Source: Fuerstiella marisgermanici
Lineage (GTDB): Bacteria > Planctomycetota > Planctomycetia > Planctomycetales > Planctomycetaceae
Assembly (NCBI RefSeq): GCF_001983935.1
Contig: NZ_CP017641.1
Location: forward strand, 7,180,001 to 7,244,000
Direction of reading: 5' to 3'
DNA: 64,000 bases
Shown one piece after another: positions 1-9,146 of this stretch; positions within the stretch are counted from its first letter, which is position 1; the number at the start of each line of letters is the position of its first letter. The notes under the pieces were generated by a model. That model did not search any database and was not told the DNA's origin. It saw only the letters and a list, made by a program, of their open reading frames with translations. A program made the position numbers and the translations under genes.

Positions 1-831
<831 letters not shown>

Positions 832-888
832 GACTGAATTCGCCTGTCAAAGGAAATGAGCAATTAGTGTAATAATGACGCCACGGTC

Positions 889-3800
889 TTATTCGCGGGT
901 GATGAATTCATCCAGATTCATCAGCAGCCGGGCCACGGCCGTCCACGTCTGTTCTTCGTCTGTGAAGCGTTGCCGCGATTGTTCCAGATACTGTGTCAAC
1001 ATCATCAGTTCATCCGGTTGCGGCGGCCGCGCGAAACTGGTTCGAAACGCGTACTGCAGACGAGCCGCGTCGGTATCATCGTCCGTCGCAATAATGCGGC
1101 GAGCGAAGGCCTGTGCCAGTTCAAACATTGCCGTGGAATTCGCGATAGTCAAGGACTGCAGTGGTGTATTCGAGCGGTCTCGCGCAGTACACGTGGCGTT
1201 GAACTTTGGCACGTCAAACGTTGACAGCATTGGGTACGGTGCACTGCGATAAAAGTACGTGTACATGCCTCGGCGATAGCGGTTGCTGTCTTTGTTGGTG
1301 CGCCATGATTTCTTCGTCTGCGTAAACGCGTACACGCCTTCTTCCTGAGGCGGGTAGACGCTGGGACCACCGATGCGTTCGGTCAACTGACCGCTGACAG
1401 CCAAAGCAATGTCTCGCACGATTTCAGCTTCGACGCGGATACGACTCTGGCGAGCCAGCAACAGGTTCAGCGCGTCTGCCGTTTCGAGATCCGGGCGAGC
1501 GGCGGAACTCTGCCGATACGTTGCGGAGTTCATGATCAACCGAATCAGTTGCTTCTGCGACCAGTTGTTGCGGCGAAACTGGTCCGCCAGCCAGTCCAGA
1601 AGTTCAGGATGCGACGGCAGCGAGCCCTGAATTCCGAAGTCGTTTTCCGTCTCAACCAGCCCGCGTCCAAACAGACGCATCCAAATGCGGTTCACGCGCA
1701 CGCGAGCCGTCAGGGGATGTTCGGGCGACGTCAGCCAGCGAGCGAACTCCAGCCGCGCCGTGCCGGATTTGACGCCGTCGAGTTGTGGTAAGACGGCGGG
1801 AACGGCGGGCGTGACTTCATCGCTGGTCCGCAAAAAATCACCTCGCACCTGCAGATACGTGGGCCTCGGTTCCGGAAGCTCCTGCATCACCATCGTGGTC
1901 GGAATGGATTTCTTCACGGCCGCCAGTTCGTTCGTGACTTTCGTGAGCGACGCTTGCAGTGGTGCGAGCTCTGCGTCCTGCTGAATGAACGCTTGCGTCA
2001 GCACTGACTGTTGTGCGTTCTTGCGATCGGCGGTGGGGATTTTTGCGATCGCAGAAAGTCGTTCCAGTTCGCCGTCGACCATCGCTTCTGCTGGCGACAC
2101 GCTGATCCGAAAACGACCAATCGCGTAGTTGGAATTGTTGAAGGTCAGTGTGAATTTCAGCGGTTCGTCGGCCTCAATTGAGATCGGTTGAGCCAACGCG
2201 AACCACGCAGTTCGATTACGATTCATGCTACCTTCGGGGGCTCCATTAATCGCCCATCCGGTGCTGACATCGCCGTCGATTGTCCGCGTCACATCGTGGC
2301 CAGGCTGAGAATGTTCAGCCGTGACCTTGGCAAACGGAACGTTCTTACCATCGGCCGTTTGCAGCGAGAACTCAGACAGCACGAAGTTGCCGTTGGATGC
2401 TCGCCCCGGACCATTCTTTGGCAGACTTTCATGCGTGAGCACTTCCAAACGCACAGAACGTACGGTTTTCAGTAAGCTGGTCGCCGTCGCATAAAATTCG
2501 CCCGGCGCGCCCGGATGCCCCTTCGCCAACAGCGAATGATCATCCTGCGCAATCAACTCCGTACCCTTATTCGACTGGCCATTTAACGACAGCACGTCCC
2601 ATTCGGGCTTGCCCATGGATTTGATGGCGGCGGCTCGGGCCAACAACGACTGCTCCCACGCCGCGCGTCGTTCGGCAGTGGCTGAGTTATCGGCGAGCTG
2701 TTTGTTCAAGTCGGCCTGCTGAGCTTGCAGGCGTTCAATCTTCGCGGATTGTTCGGCCGTCGGCACAGGCACAGTGGGAGCGACTGAGTTTTGATCGGCC
2801 GTCGAATTGAAGAATGCGAAAAGCTGGTAGTACTCGTGCTGAGTAATCGGGTCGAACTTATGAGTGTGACACTTCGCACAGCCGACGGTCAGTCCCATCC
2901 AAACCAGACCCGTGGTGTCGGTTCGATCTTTGGTTTGTTCGTCGCGAAACTGATCCGGCTTGCTGCCGCCTTCCTGATTGACCAGCGTGTTGCGGTGAAA
3001 TCCGGTGGCCACTTTCTGAGACAAATCTGCATTGGGTAACAAGTCGCCCGCCAGTTGTTCGACAGTAAACTGATCGAAGGGCAGGTCGCGATTAAAGGCG
3101 TTGATGACCCAGTCGCGATACGGCCACATGGTGCGATCACCGTCGACCGTGTATCCGTGCGAATCGGCGTATCGAGCCTGGTCGAGCCAATGCCGGCCCC
3201 AGCGTTCGCCGAAATGTGGATTCGCGAGAACTCGATCCAGAAGCTGTTCGTAGGCATCATCGTTTTCGGCGTTCACAAACGCATCGACCTCTTCAATCGA
3301 AGGCGGCAATCCCAGAAGATCTAGGTAGACTCGACGAATCAGCGTGTACCGATCGGCCGCAGGTGATGGCTTCAGCCCAGCGCGTTCGAGTCTTGCAATA
3401 ATGAACTGGTCAATCGGGTTTCGCGATTCGCCGCTCGTCGTTATTTCCGGAATCTCTGGCGACTGAATGGGCTGGAAGGACCAGTGTTTGGCGTACTCGG
3501 CACCATCGTTGATCCACTGCTTAAGCAGGTTGCGTTGTGAAGCTGTGAGCGGCTTGCCGAACTCCGGAGGCGGCATCAACATATCGACATCGTCTGCCAT
3601 CACACGTTCGATCAGCCCGCTTTTGGCCGCATCACCGGGAACGATCGCCGCATGATCATCAAGCATCGCGATCGCGGCGGCACGCTGATCCAGTCGTAAA
3701 TCGGCCTGGCGAGAATCATCGTCCGGACCGTGGCATTGAAAGCAGTGATTCGTAAGGATCGGCCTGATGTCGCGATTGAAGTCGACATCGCCGGCAATTG

Positions 3801-3933
3801 ACGTGTGGGAACACGGCAAGACAGCCAACAACGCGATCACGCAGTGCAGTAGAAGTCGGACGCGGGAACAGTTCACAGGGCGATTTCCGATGGAGGCACT
3901 GGCGGCAGAATGGTGGAGCAGCAAGCCCACCAT
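889..3933 (-). CDS. Planctomycete cytochrome C protein (PSCyt1-PSCyt2/DUF1549-DUF1553)
   Basis: This large secreted haem protein belongs to a family expanded in planctomycetes. After a hydrophobic signal segment, a single haem motif CFQCH sits near residues 64-68, followed by the PSCyt1 pattern (MPPPE, then LKQWINDGA). The DUF1549 domain follows (DQFIIARLERAGL, LLGLPPS, RWGRHWLDQARYAD), then a coiled, variable middle region, and DUF1553 (RVRVNRIWMRLFGRGLVETENDFG; LIMNSATYRQSS). About 1014 aa from ATG 3933. The frame is open to 4002 and a GTG at 3861 would start nearer the signal core, so the start is uncertain. Such genes are often paired with DUF1501 genes, but none is seen here. Function is probably electron transfer or polymer degradation at the cell envelope (inference). 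Confidence 0.88.
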   Translation of the reverse strand: MVGLLLHHSAASASIGNRPVNCSRVRLLLHCVIALLAVLPCSHTSIAGDVDFNRDIRPILTNHCFQCHGPDDDSRQADLRLDQRAAAIAMLDDHAAIVPGDAAKSGLIERVMADDVDMLMPPPEFGKPLTASQRNLLKQWINDGAEYAKHWSFQPIQSPEIPEITTSGESRNPIDQFIIARLERAGLKPSPAADRYTLIRRVYLDLLGLPPSIEEVDAFVNAENDDAYEQLLDRVLANPHFGERWGRHWLDQARYADSHGYTVDGDRTMWPYRDWVINAFNRDLPFDQFTVEQLAGDLLPNADLSQKVATGFHRNTLVNQEGGSKPDQFRDEQTKDRTDTTGLVWMGLTVGCAKCHTHKFDPITQHEYYQLFAFFNSTADQNSVAPTVPVPTAEQSAKIERLQAQQADLNKQLADNSATAERRAAWEQSLLARAAAIKSMGKPEWDVLSLNGQSNKGTELIAQDDHSLLAKGHPGAPGEFYATATSLLKTVRSVRLEVLTHESLPKNGPGRASNGNFVLSEFSLQTADGKNVPFAKVTAEHSQPGHDVTRTIDGDVSTGWAINGAPEGSMNRNRTAWFALAQPISIEADEPLKFTLTFNNSNYAIGRFRISVSPAEAMVDGELERLSAIAKIPTADRKNAQQSVLTQAFIQQDAELAPLQASLTKVTNELAAVKKSIPTTMVMQELPEPRPTYLQVRGDFLRTSDEVTPAVPAVLPQLDGVKSGTARLEFARWLTSPEHPLTARVRVNRIWMRLFGRGLVETENDFGIQGSLPSHPELLDWLADQFRRNNWSQKQLIRLIMNSATYRQSSAARPDLETADALNLLLARQSRIRVEAEIVRDIALAVSGQLTERIGGPSVYPPQEEGVYAFTQTKKSWRTNKDSNRYRRGMYTYFYRSAPYPMLSTFDVPKFNATCTARDRSNTPLQSLTIANSTAMFELAQAFARRIIATDDDTDAARLQYAFRTSFARPPQPDELMMLTQYLEQSRQRFTDEEQTWTAVARLLMNLDEFITRE

Positions 3934-4290
3934 TTTGAACCTCGCCGCTCTCGTTTGCAAGCCGCGATTCCGGCAAGCACCGCCGCGCGGGCTGCACCTC
4001 AATCGCTCCCGGCCAGGCAGTTCAGGGGCCTATCGGAACGCAATCTGGCGCCGAGCGCTGCCGATACGGCGACTGATAGGCCGCTCGAAGAGCCTTCACG
4101 CTTCATGACTTTTCGAAAGCAATGGAGTCGCTGCCCGAAAAGCGATTCGAAACCCCAGCTCAACCGGCCTGCAGCCCTGAGAACATCTAGCGTGGTCTTG
4201 GGGCTCGTCATTCACCCTACTTTTTGACGCGCAGCCGCACCATGCGGCACAAAGACTGAACGAGTGAGGCGGCCGTTACACTTACCTACT
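3934..4290. other. Intergenic, divergent gene starts
   Basis: About 360 bp between two divergently transcribed genes (cytochrome on -, DUF2784 protein on +). It must hold both promoters, but I see no convincing -35/-10 pair, RNA gene or repeat. Confidence 0.3.
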
Positions 4291-4737
4291 ATGCAGCTCT
4301 CTCTGCATTTCCTTCCGATCGCACGACTCGCAGTTCACATGCTCAGCATTCTAAACATCGCCTCCTTTGTCGGGCACAATCTGTGGATCGCGTTCAATCT
4401 GACGGGGTGGATCTGGCCACGCACCCGCAAATGGCACCTCGCGACGCTGGGAGCCACGCTGTTTTCGTGGTTGGCTATGGGGATCTGGCGAGGGTGGGGC
4501 TACTGCCTGTGCGCGGATTGGCATTTTCAGGTGCGACATCAACTGGGGATTCACGGGGGCGAATCGTCCTACACTGAGCTGTTGTTCAACCAATTACCCG
4601 GAGTAACTGTGTCACGCCAATTTGCCGACGTTGTGACCGTCGGGGGCCTCGTGCTGATCCTGATTGCGACAGCGATTGTTTGGGGTCGTAAAGCTAGAGA
4701 GAACCCAAAAATTCTGCCGCCGGAGACATCGAACTGA
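4291..4737 (+). CDS. DUF2784-type small membrane protein
   Basis: 148 aa from ATG 4291; the GTG at 4264 would add nine residues. The protein has three to four hydrophobic segments (IARLAVHMLSILNIASFVGHNLWIA; ATLGATLFSWLAMGIW; a C-terminal VTVGGLVLILIATAIVWG). It shows the W/G/C pattern of DUF2784 (NLTGWIWPRTRKWHL, WRGWGYCLCADWHFQVR). It is an inner-membrane protein of unknown function. It stands alone between the cytochrome gene and the tRNA-Ala gene. Confidence 0.65.
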   Translation: MQLSLHFLPIARLAVHMLSILNIASFVGHNLWIAFNLTGWIWPRTRKWHLATLGATLFSWLAMGIWRGWGYCLCADWHFQVRHQLGIHGGESSYTELLFNQLPGVTVSRQFADVVTVGGLVLILIATAIVWGRKARENPKILPPETSN

Positions 4738-4857
4738 AAAACAGTGAGAACCTCAGCAAAATTGCCGGTGTCCTCATCTGAGCCGCTGAGAACGACTTGA
4801 CAGCCACAAAAACCGGTGGTAGCGTTCCGTCCTGAGCGGCAGACTCGCCGCAAAATC

Positions 4858-4930
4858 GGGGGATTAGCTCAGTTGGGAGAGCGTCTGGCTGGCAGCCAGA
4901 AGGTCATCGGTTCAAGTCCGTTATCCTCCA
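4858..4930 (+). tRNA. tRNA-Ala (GGC)
   Basis: A 73-nt cloverleaf. The acceptor stem GGGGGAT pairs with ATCCTCC, giving a G3-U70 wobble, the alanine identity element. The D arm is GCTC/GAGC. The anticodon stem TCTGG/CCAGA encloses the loop CTGGCAG, so the anticodon is GGC. The T arm is ATCGG TTCAAGT CCGTT, with one T-T mismatch at pair 50-64. Discriminator base A; CCA is not encoded. The 3' part of the gene (4915-4930) lies inside the left attachment repeat of the adjacent island. Confidence 0.95.
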
Positions 4931-4933
4931 CTC
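4915..4933 (+). repeat. attL: left attachment repeat of tRNA-Ala island
   Basis: The 19-bp sequence AGTCCGTTATCCTCCACTC covers the tRNA 3' end plus three bases. It recurs exactly at 10912-10930. This is the classic footprint of a tyrosine integrase that targets a tRNA 3' end. Confidence 0.85.
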
Positions 4934-4934
4934 G

Positions 4935-4966
4935 AAAAGCCGCTTGTGGTTTCACAGGCGGCTTTT
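4935..4966 (+). terminator. Terminator behind tRNA-Ala (element-borne copy)
   Basis: Stem AAAAGCCGCTTGTG pairs with CACAGGCGGCTTTT (one T-G wobble) around a 4-nt loop and is followed by CTTAT. It sits directly after the tRNA and inside the island boundary, so it came in with the element. Confidence 0.8.
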
Positions 4967-5055
4967 CTTATGGACATAAACCCAATGACATCAGGTGCTT
5001 AGGTTGTTTCTTGACTGACGCCGCTGATGAAGGTTCAAGTGCAATGGCACATTTA

Positions 5056-5087
5056 GTGTCGCATTTGGTGTCGCATTGTGTCGCATT
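5056..5087 (+). repeat. Three direct copies of GTGTCGCATT (left end of island)
   Basis: Copies at 5056-5065, 5068-5077 and 5078-5087. The same decamer occurs twice near the right end (10830-10839, 10842-10851). The last left copy overlaps the GTG at 5078, which argues against that codon as the integrase start. I infer arm-type binding sites for the integrase or its accessory protein, or an autoregulatory operator. Confidence 0.6.
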
Positions 5088-5104
5088 TCGATACAATCTT
5101 CCTT

Positions 5105-6697
5105 ATGAGAAAGTCATATCGAGGGGCACTGCCGAAACCAGATAAGCGTGGTTACGTTCGACCGAAAATCGGCGACAAGAGGTTCACGGTTGGGAACGTC
5201 AGACATGTTGGTGATGCCGAAATGGAACGCCGACACGATGCACTGAGAGACCTATTTGATCGTCAATGCGAGTGCCACAATCTTGACCATTGGTCGGCTG
5301 CAATTCTTCCCTATGCAGAAAAGATTGCGAAGGGTGATCGACTGATTTTTCGTGTTTCAGAATTTGCAAAAGATCATGTCGGCCAAGCATCTGAAGAAGC
5401 ACAGCATCTTCAAGAGTTGAGACAGCTTGGGTTAGACATCTCCGCAGATGATCCCACCGCAATCGTCAGGGGTGAAAAAGAGTTCCAAGACCTGTTGCGG
5501 TCCAAGGTGCGTGAAGAGGTTGCACGTGCGATTTCCAAAACCGATGCGTACTTTGATGAATTTCCATCGGGGCTTGTGCAACGACTGAATAGTTCAACGC
5601 CTAGCGATGAAACCAAGTTGGAGGTGAAAACCTTTTATCAAGCGATCGATGCGTACCGTTCGCATCGCATGGCGACGGGGAAGAAACAGGACAATGGCAA
5701 TGCATCTCCCTCTGTTCAGAATGACTTGAGGATTTCCAAGCGACTCAAGAAAGAAATGAGTGACTTTGCCATCTGGGAAACATCTGACAAGAACCAACTC
5801 GATGAGCTATTCGCATATTGGCGAAATCGCCCAGTGAGCAAAAAGACTGGGGATCGAATTTCTGACAGTCACTCCAAGCACACGATGAATACGCTTTGGA
5901 GCATCTTTGTTTTTATCGACGAATCATCACGCTGGAATTGGGAGCTTCCAAAAGGAGCAGGTCGAATTGACAGAACACCGATATCGCTCGACTCGGATCG
6001 GAAGAAACGAAGATCTCGTCGAATCTCCCAGAGCATATATGATCCAGATCAGCTTGCCTTGATTGCAAAAAATCTTGATCGGCTCGGGAAACTTATCTTG
6101 GGTGTTAGCGTGAACTGTGCGATGCAGCCAGCCGAGATTGGCAGGCTTGAAGTTGATGACTTATACACCGCTCACCCTGAAACGAATGTGAAAGGTGATT
6201 GGGTAGTTTTCGACAGGCCGAAGACGCATGAGTACGGAGAATGGAAGCTGTGGGCTGAAGTTGCTGAGCTTGCTGCATGGGGGCGACAACGAGCAATCAC
6301 TCTGGGTTGTGATCGGTTGGTTGTGACTGAAACAGGACAGTCGTGGTACAGAGAAGACTGGACCCATCCCGCCACAAATTTTTGCGACTGGTGGCAGGAG
6401 TCGCCAGCGAACAAAAATCATAAATGTGGTGTGGTCACAAAACTGAGTAGAGAAGTTTCGGGCTTCCCTCGCTACACGATTAAGTACCTGAGAAAGATCT
6501 TGCCCACGTTGGTTCGACCGACTTATGGAAATGAAATCGCCGATCTTATCAACGCTCGGAAAGTTGATCGGCATGGTCGGGTTTCTGGGCGAGACACAGA
6601 CAGATATGCCGATCGGCTTTACGATGAAGCAGCCGAAGCCGTGCTAGCCCAGCGTGAACACTTCCGTCCGTTCTTGGACGCACTTAAATGCGATTGA
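5105..6697 (+). CDS. Tyrosine-type site-specific integrase, divergent planctomycete form
   Basis: 530 aa from ATG 5105; the GTG at 5078 lies in a repeat and is less likely. It would integrate and excise the island at tRNA-Ala. The N-terminal half carries a SAM-like core-binding region (FYQAIDAYRSHRM.., LRISKRLKKEM). The C-terminal catalytic domain aligns by eye as LGVSVNCAMQPAEIGRLEVDDL (box I), RPKTHEYGEWKLW (beta region with Lys), YTIKYLRK (box II, with HxxR replaced by KxxR) and a terminal RHGR..DTDRYADRLYDE with candidate nucleophile Tyr. The first catalytic Arg appears to be Gln. Similar box I substitutions occur, from memory, in other planctomycete integrases. Its position beside attL supports the role. 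Confidence 0.8.
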   Translation: MRKSYRGALPKPDKRGYVRPKIGDKRFTVGNVRHVGDAEMERRHDALRDLFDRQCECHNLDHWSAAILPYAEKIAKGDRLIFRVSEFAKDHVGQASEEAQHLQELRQLGLDISADDPTAIVRGEKEFQDLLRSKVREEVARAISKTDAYFDEFPSGLVQRLNSSTPSDETKLEVKTFYQAIDAYRSHRMATGKKQDNGNASPSVQNDLRISKRLKKEMSDFAIWETSDKNQLDELFAYWRNRPVSKKTGDRISDSHSKHTMNTLWSIFVFIDESSRWNWELPKGAGRIDRTPISLDSDRKKRRSRRISQSIYDPDQLALIAKNLDRLGKLILGVSVNCAMQPAEIGRLEVDDLYTAHPETNVKGDWVVFDRPKTHEYGEWKLWAEVAELAAWGRQRAITLGCDRLVVTETGQSWYREDWTHPATNFCDWWQESPANKNHKCGVVTKLSREVSGFPRYTIKYLRKILPTLVRPTYGNEIADLINARKVDRHGRVSGRDTDRYADRLYDEAAEAVLAQREHFRPFLDALKCD

Positions 6698-7022
6698 TCC
6701 AGACCAAAGCGATTGCTACCGCGTTAGTCCTAGAGGTTGGTTGATTGGTCCGTCTGGTGATCCACTTCGAAAAATCGCTTGGATTGAAAGCGAAGTGGAG
6801 CTACAAGAAAACGCAAATTGCTCATTACCATCGTTAGCTGTCTTCATGACTGAGTTGGCAGGGATTCCGACAGACAGTATTCGCATCAAGGAAACGAACT
6901 TTTCGGACCATATGCCACGAAGTGAATCCAAGTCGGCAACAACAAACAAGGTGGTCACTGTGGGCCGAAATAAATGCCCCGCCAATCAGATTATTAAGAA
7001 AGCGAAAATAGTTTTTGTATAG
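6654..7022 (+). CDS. Small hypothetical protein overlapping the integrase 3' end
   Basis: Up to 122 codons from a GTG at 6654, overlapping the integrase gene by 44 bp in another frame. Internal starts are possible (ATG 6846). The composition is protein-like (GWLIGPSGDPLRKIAW; FMTELAGIPTDS) and the C-terminus is basic (KCPANQIIKKAKIVFV). I recognise no domain. It could be an accessory factor of the integrase or a chance frame. Confidence 0.3.
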   Translation: MNTSVRSWTHLNAIDPDQSDCYRVSPRGWLIGPSGDPLRKIAWIESEVELQENANCSLPSLAVFMTELAGIPTDSIRIKETNFSDHMPRSESKSATTNKVVTVGRNKCPANQIIKKAKIVFV

Positions 7023-7127
7023 AAAATTTTGTTACCCAGAGTCAGCATGGAATCGTGATCGTAATAACGTGGTTTGATCGGTAGTCCTACGCGGCTTGAG
7101 CGTTTGTCCTTTTGAGAATTCAAACCG

Positions 7128-7322
7128 CTAACGCCTCATTGGTTTTCGACGATTACTTAAATCACGACCTGCCTCCCATGCAAGTTTCAAGGTCTTGTCC
7201 CATTTTTGTCGTGGTGATTCCGCCGTCCCAACAGGGCCTTGATTAGCTGCAAGGGGCTTTGGTGGCGTCAAGGAGCCTCTGAGGCGTTTCTGGACGTATT
7301 CTGTGAATGTTATCGGTTCCAT
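7128..7322 (-). CDS. Small hypothetical basic protein
   Basis: 64 aa from ATG 7322 (a GTG five codons upstream at 7337 is also possible). It begins MEPITFTEYVQKRLRGSLTP, has a Pro/Gly-rich middle, and ends basic (GRDLSNRRKPMRR). The start codon lies within the left arm of a perfect 12-bp inverted repeat (7316-7327/7351-7362), which would suit autoregulation. It has no recognised domain. It is one of few gene-like frames in this part of the island. Confidence 0.35.
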   Translation of the reverse strand: MEPITFTEYVQKRLRGSLTPPKPLAANQGPVGTAESPRQKWDKTLKLAWEAGRDLSNRRKPMRR

Positions 7323-7362
7323 GTCGTATCTATTCACGACGTGACTTCAAACGACATGGAAC
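7316..7362. promoter_or_regulatory. 12-bp perfect inverted repeat over divergent small-ORF starts
   Basis: GTTCCATGTCGT at 7316-7327 and ACGACATGGAAC at 7351-7362, separated by 23 nt. Each arm contains an outward-facing ATG. Leftward is the 64-aa ORF (ATG 7322); rightward is a 36-codon frame (ATG 7356 to 7466). It could be a dimeric repressor operator. Confidence 0.4.
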
Positions 7363-7466
7363 AAGGCCAGCCAGTCAAGATTGTTAAGGCGCTACCGAGG
7401 CAGATGGTGCCAAACCGTCATCTACGCCGAGGAAAAGCACGATATCAGTCGCAACCTGTGATTTGA

Positions 7467-8261
7467 TGTTGACCTCAATTTTTGACCCTAAAACGGATTC
7501 CTGCTAAAACCTGCCTCCGCTGCACTACATTAGGACGGTAGCGAAAGAACTGCATACGCTCGGCAGGAACATAGTGACACTGGAGGTCACATTGGCACAG
7601 AACGAGCGTCCCTTGCAATTTGAGGCACACAAGGTTTTTCCGAGTAGTCATACTTCGAGAGATGACCAGTAGACCTGACCCAACGGTCTTGGCCTTGGTG
7701 TGGTGGATTGTTCGTGGATGATCATCATGAGCAGGATGTCTGTGGTGGACACGAAGCATGATTAAGTGGATTTCTGTGCGTCAAAACGCTTTGGTTGATC
7801 GAAAACACGTAATGGAATCAACGGTCTGTCTGATGAAGATGGATGACGGGAAACAAGGCATAGTCATTGGGGAATAACTGCCAACTCACCAACAGATCTC
7901 TGTGGTCAGGGGTCTCCAATGATTGCAGGCAACGTAAGTTGTCCTGAACTTGCTCATCAGCTAATAAGTCATAGAAGATTGTTAATTACTTCTATTTAGG
8001 CTTCGCTGGGTGGGGAAGAAGAGAGATGTTGTGGACATGCCCCAAAATTCTCTTCATTCGATGCCCCTTTTCTTGGTTTCATGTTTCAGGAACCAACTTC
8101 CCTTGGTGTGATGGACTGAATTAGACCATGTGATGCCACGAGGTAGCGAGTCGATCTTGGGCGGAGGCTCTCGCGTTGGTCCTAGCTGTTTCCATAAATC
8201 TCCGTGTGTTCCCTCTGACTCTGAGAGAGGCGGATGATTCGATCACGTCGTTACAATACCC
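7467..8261. other. Gene-poor segment of the island
   Basis: About 0.8 kb between the small ORFs and the serine recombinase. A 94-codon frame on the - strand (7475-7759) has odd, His/Arg-rich composition and I do not support it as a gene. I see no RNA gene, tandem repeat or IS end here. It may be decayed sequence. Confidence 0.3.
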
Positions 8262-8289
8262 TTGACAGGCAACAAGGGTGTTGTAACAT
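8262..8289 (+). promoter_or_regulatory. Candidate sigma-70-type promoter of the serine recombinase
   Basis: A perfect TTGACA (8262-8267), 16-bp spacer, and TAACAT (8284-8289, 4/6 to TATAAT). The open frame formally begins with the TTG of this -35 box, so that codon is unlikely to be the translation start. The GTG at 8334 lies about 40 nt downstream of the predicted transcription start. Confidence 0.5.
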
Positions 8290-8333
8290 GGTCGGAGTTC
8301 TGTTTTTGCTTCTATGGTCTTCGGGAAAATGAT

Positions 8334-9026
8334 GTGAATCGCATCGTCGCCTATCTTCGGGTCAGCACCGCTCGTCAAGGTATTTCTGGTCTTGGGTTAG
8401 AAGGTCAGGAAGCTGCTGTCGAGGCATTTGCAAAGCAACAAGGTGGCGAAGTCGTTGCCGTTTATCACGAAGTTGAATCTGGTAAGAAGAAAGATCGACC
8501 AGAACTTAAAAAAGCACTGTCCCACGCAAAAAGATCAAAAGCGACTTTGGTTGTTGCCAAGCTTGATCGCTTAGCGAGGAATGTGAGTTTCCTTTCAGAT
8601 CTCATGGAAAGTGATGTTCAATTCGTCGCTGTTGACAATCCGTTTGCAAACCAACTCACAGTTCATGTTCTAAGTGCTGTAGCTGAATTTGAATTGAAGC
8701 AGATATCCGAAAGAACACAGTCCGCACTAGCTGCTGCCAAACGTCGTGGTGTCAAACTTGGTTCTGCTCGTGAAGCTCACTGGGTCGGTCGAGAGGATGC
8801 ACGGAAACGTGGTGCGATAAAAGGTGCCAAAGTTGCAGGCAAGCGGCATCAGCAGGATGCAGATGAAGCCTACGAAGACTTGGTGCCAGTCGTGACAAAG
8901 ATGCGTGAAGATGGAAAGTCGTATCGTCAGATCGCCAGTGAATTGAACGACATGGGACACACAACACGTCGTGGTAAAGACTGGAACGGCACCCAAGTCA
9001 TGCGGCTCGTAAAAAGATATTCCTGA
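8334..9026 (+). CDS. Serine recombinase / resolvase family protein
   Basis: 230 aa from GTG 8334 (TTG 8262 is rejected as a -35 box). The N-terminal resolvase domain shows VAYLRVSTARQ with the catalytic Ser, and the family signatures VVAKLDRLARN and FELKQISERTQSAL. A basic linker follows, then a C-terminal helix-turn-helix region ending SYRQIASELNDMGHTTRRGKDWNGTQVMRLVKRY, as in small resolvase/invertase-type recombinases. It lacks the long zinc-ribbon/coiled-coil tail of large integrases. It may resolve, invert or regulate island DNA. It is the second recombinase of the island. The downstream methyltransferase gene is co-oriented. Confidence 0.85.
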   Translation: MNRIVAYLRVSTARQGISGLGLEGQEAAVEAFAKQQGGEVVAVYHEVESGKKKDRPELKKALSHAKRSKATLVVAKLDRLARNVSFLSDLMESDVQFVAVDNPFANQLTVHVLSAVAEFELKQISERTQSALAAAKRRGVKLGSAREAHWVGREDARKRGAIKGAKVAGKRHQQDADEAYEDLVPVVTKMREDGKSYRQIASELNDMGHTTRRGKDWNGTQVMRLVKRYS

Positions 9027-9146
9027 GCATCACGTCCCCGCGACTTCCTAGTTGCCTCCATGGGACTGGCGGTTAGACGGTGGTCTAAACATCACGTACA
9101 ATCTCAACACAAACTCGGTGTACTCTACGGCACAGAATGGAATCAC

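Noticed and set aside
5078..5104. GTG at 5078 as integrase start
   Set aside because: It is part of the third GTGTCGCATT repeat; ATG 5105 fits better.
7475..7759. 94-codon frame on the - strand in the island
   Set aside because: Odd His/Arg-rich composition, no ribosome site and no recognisable family.
8262..8333. TTG at 8262 as start of the serine recombinase
   Set aside because: It is the first codon of a perfect TTGACA -35 box with a fair -10 16 bp on; the extra 24 residues do not resemble the resolvase N-terminus.
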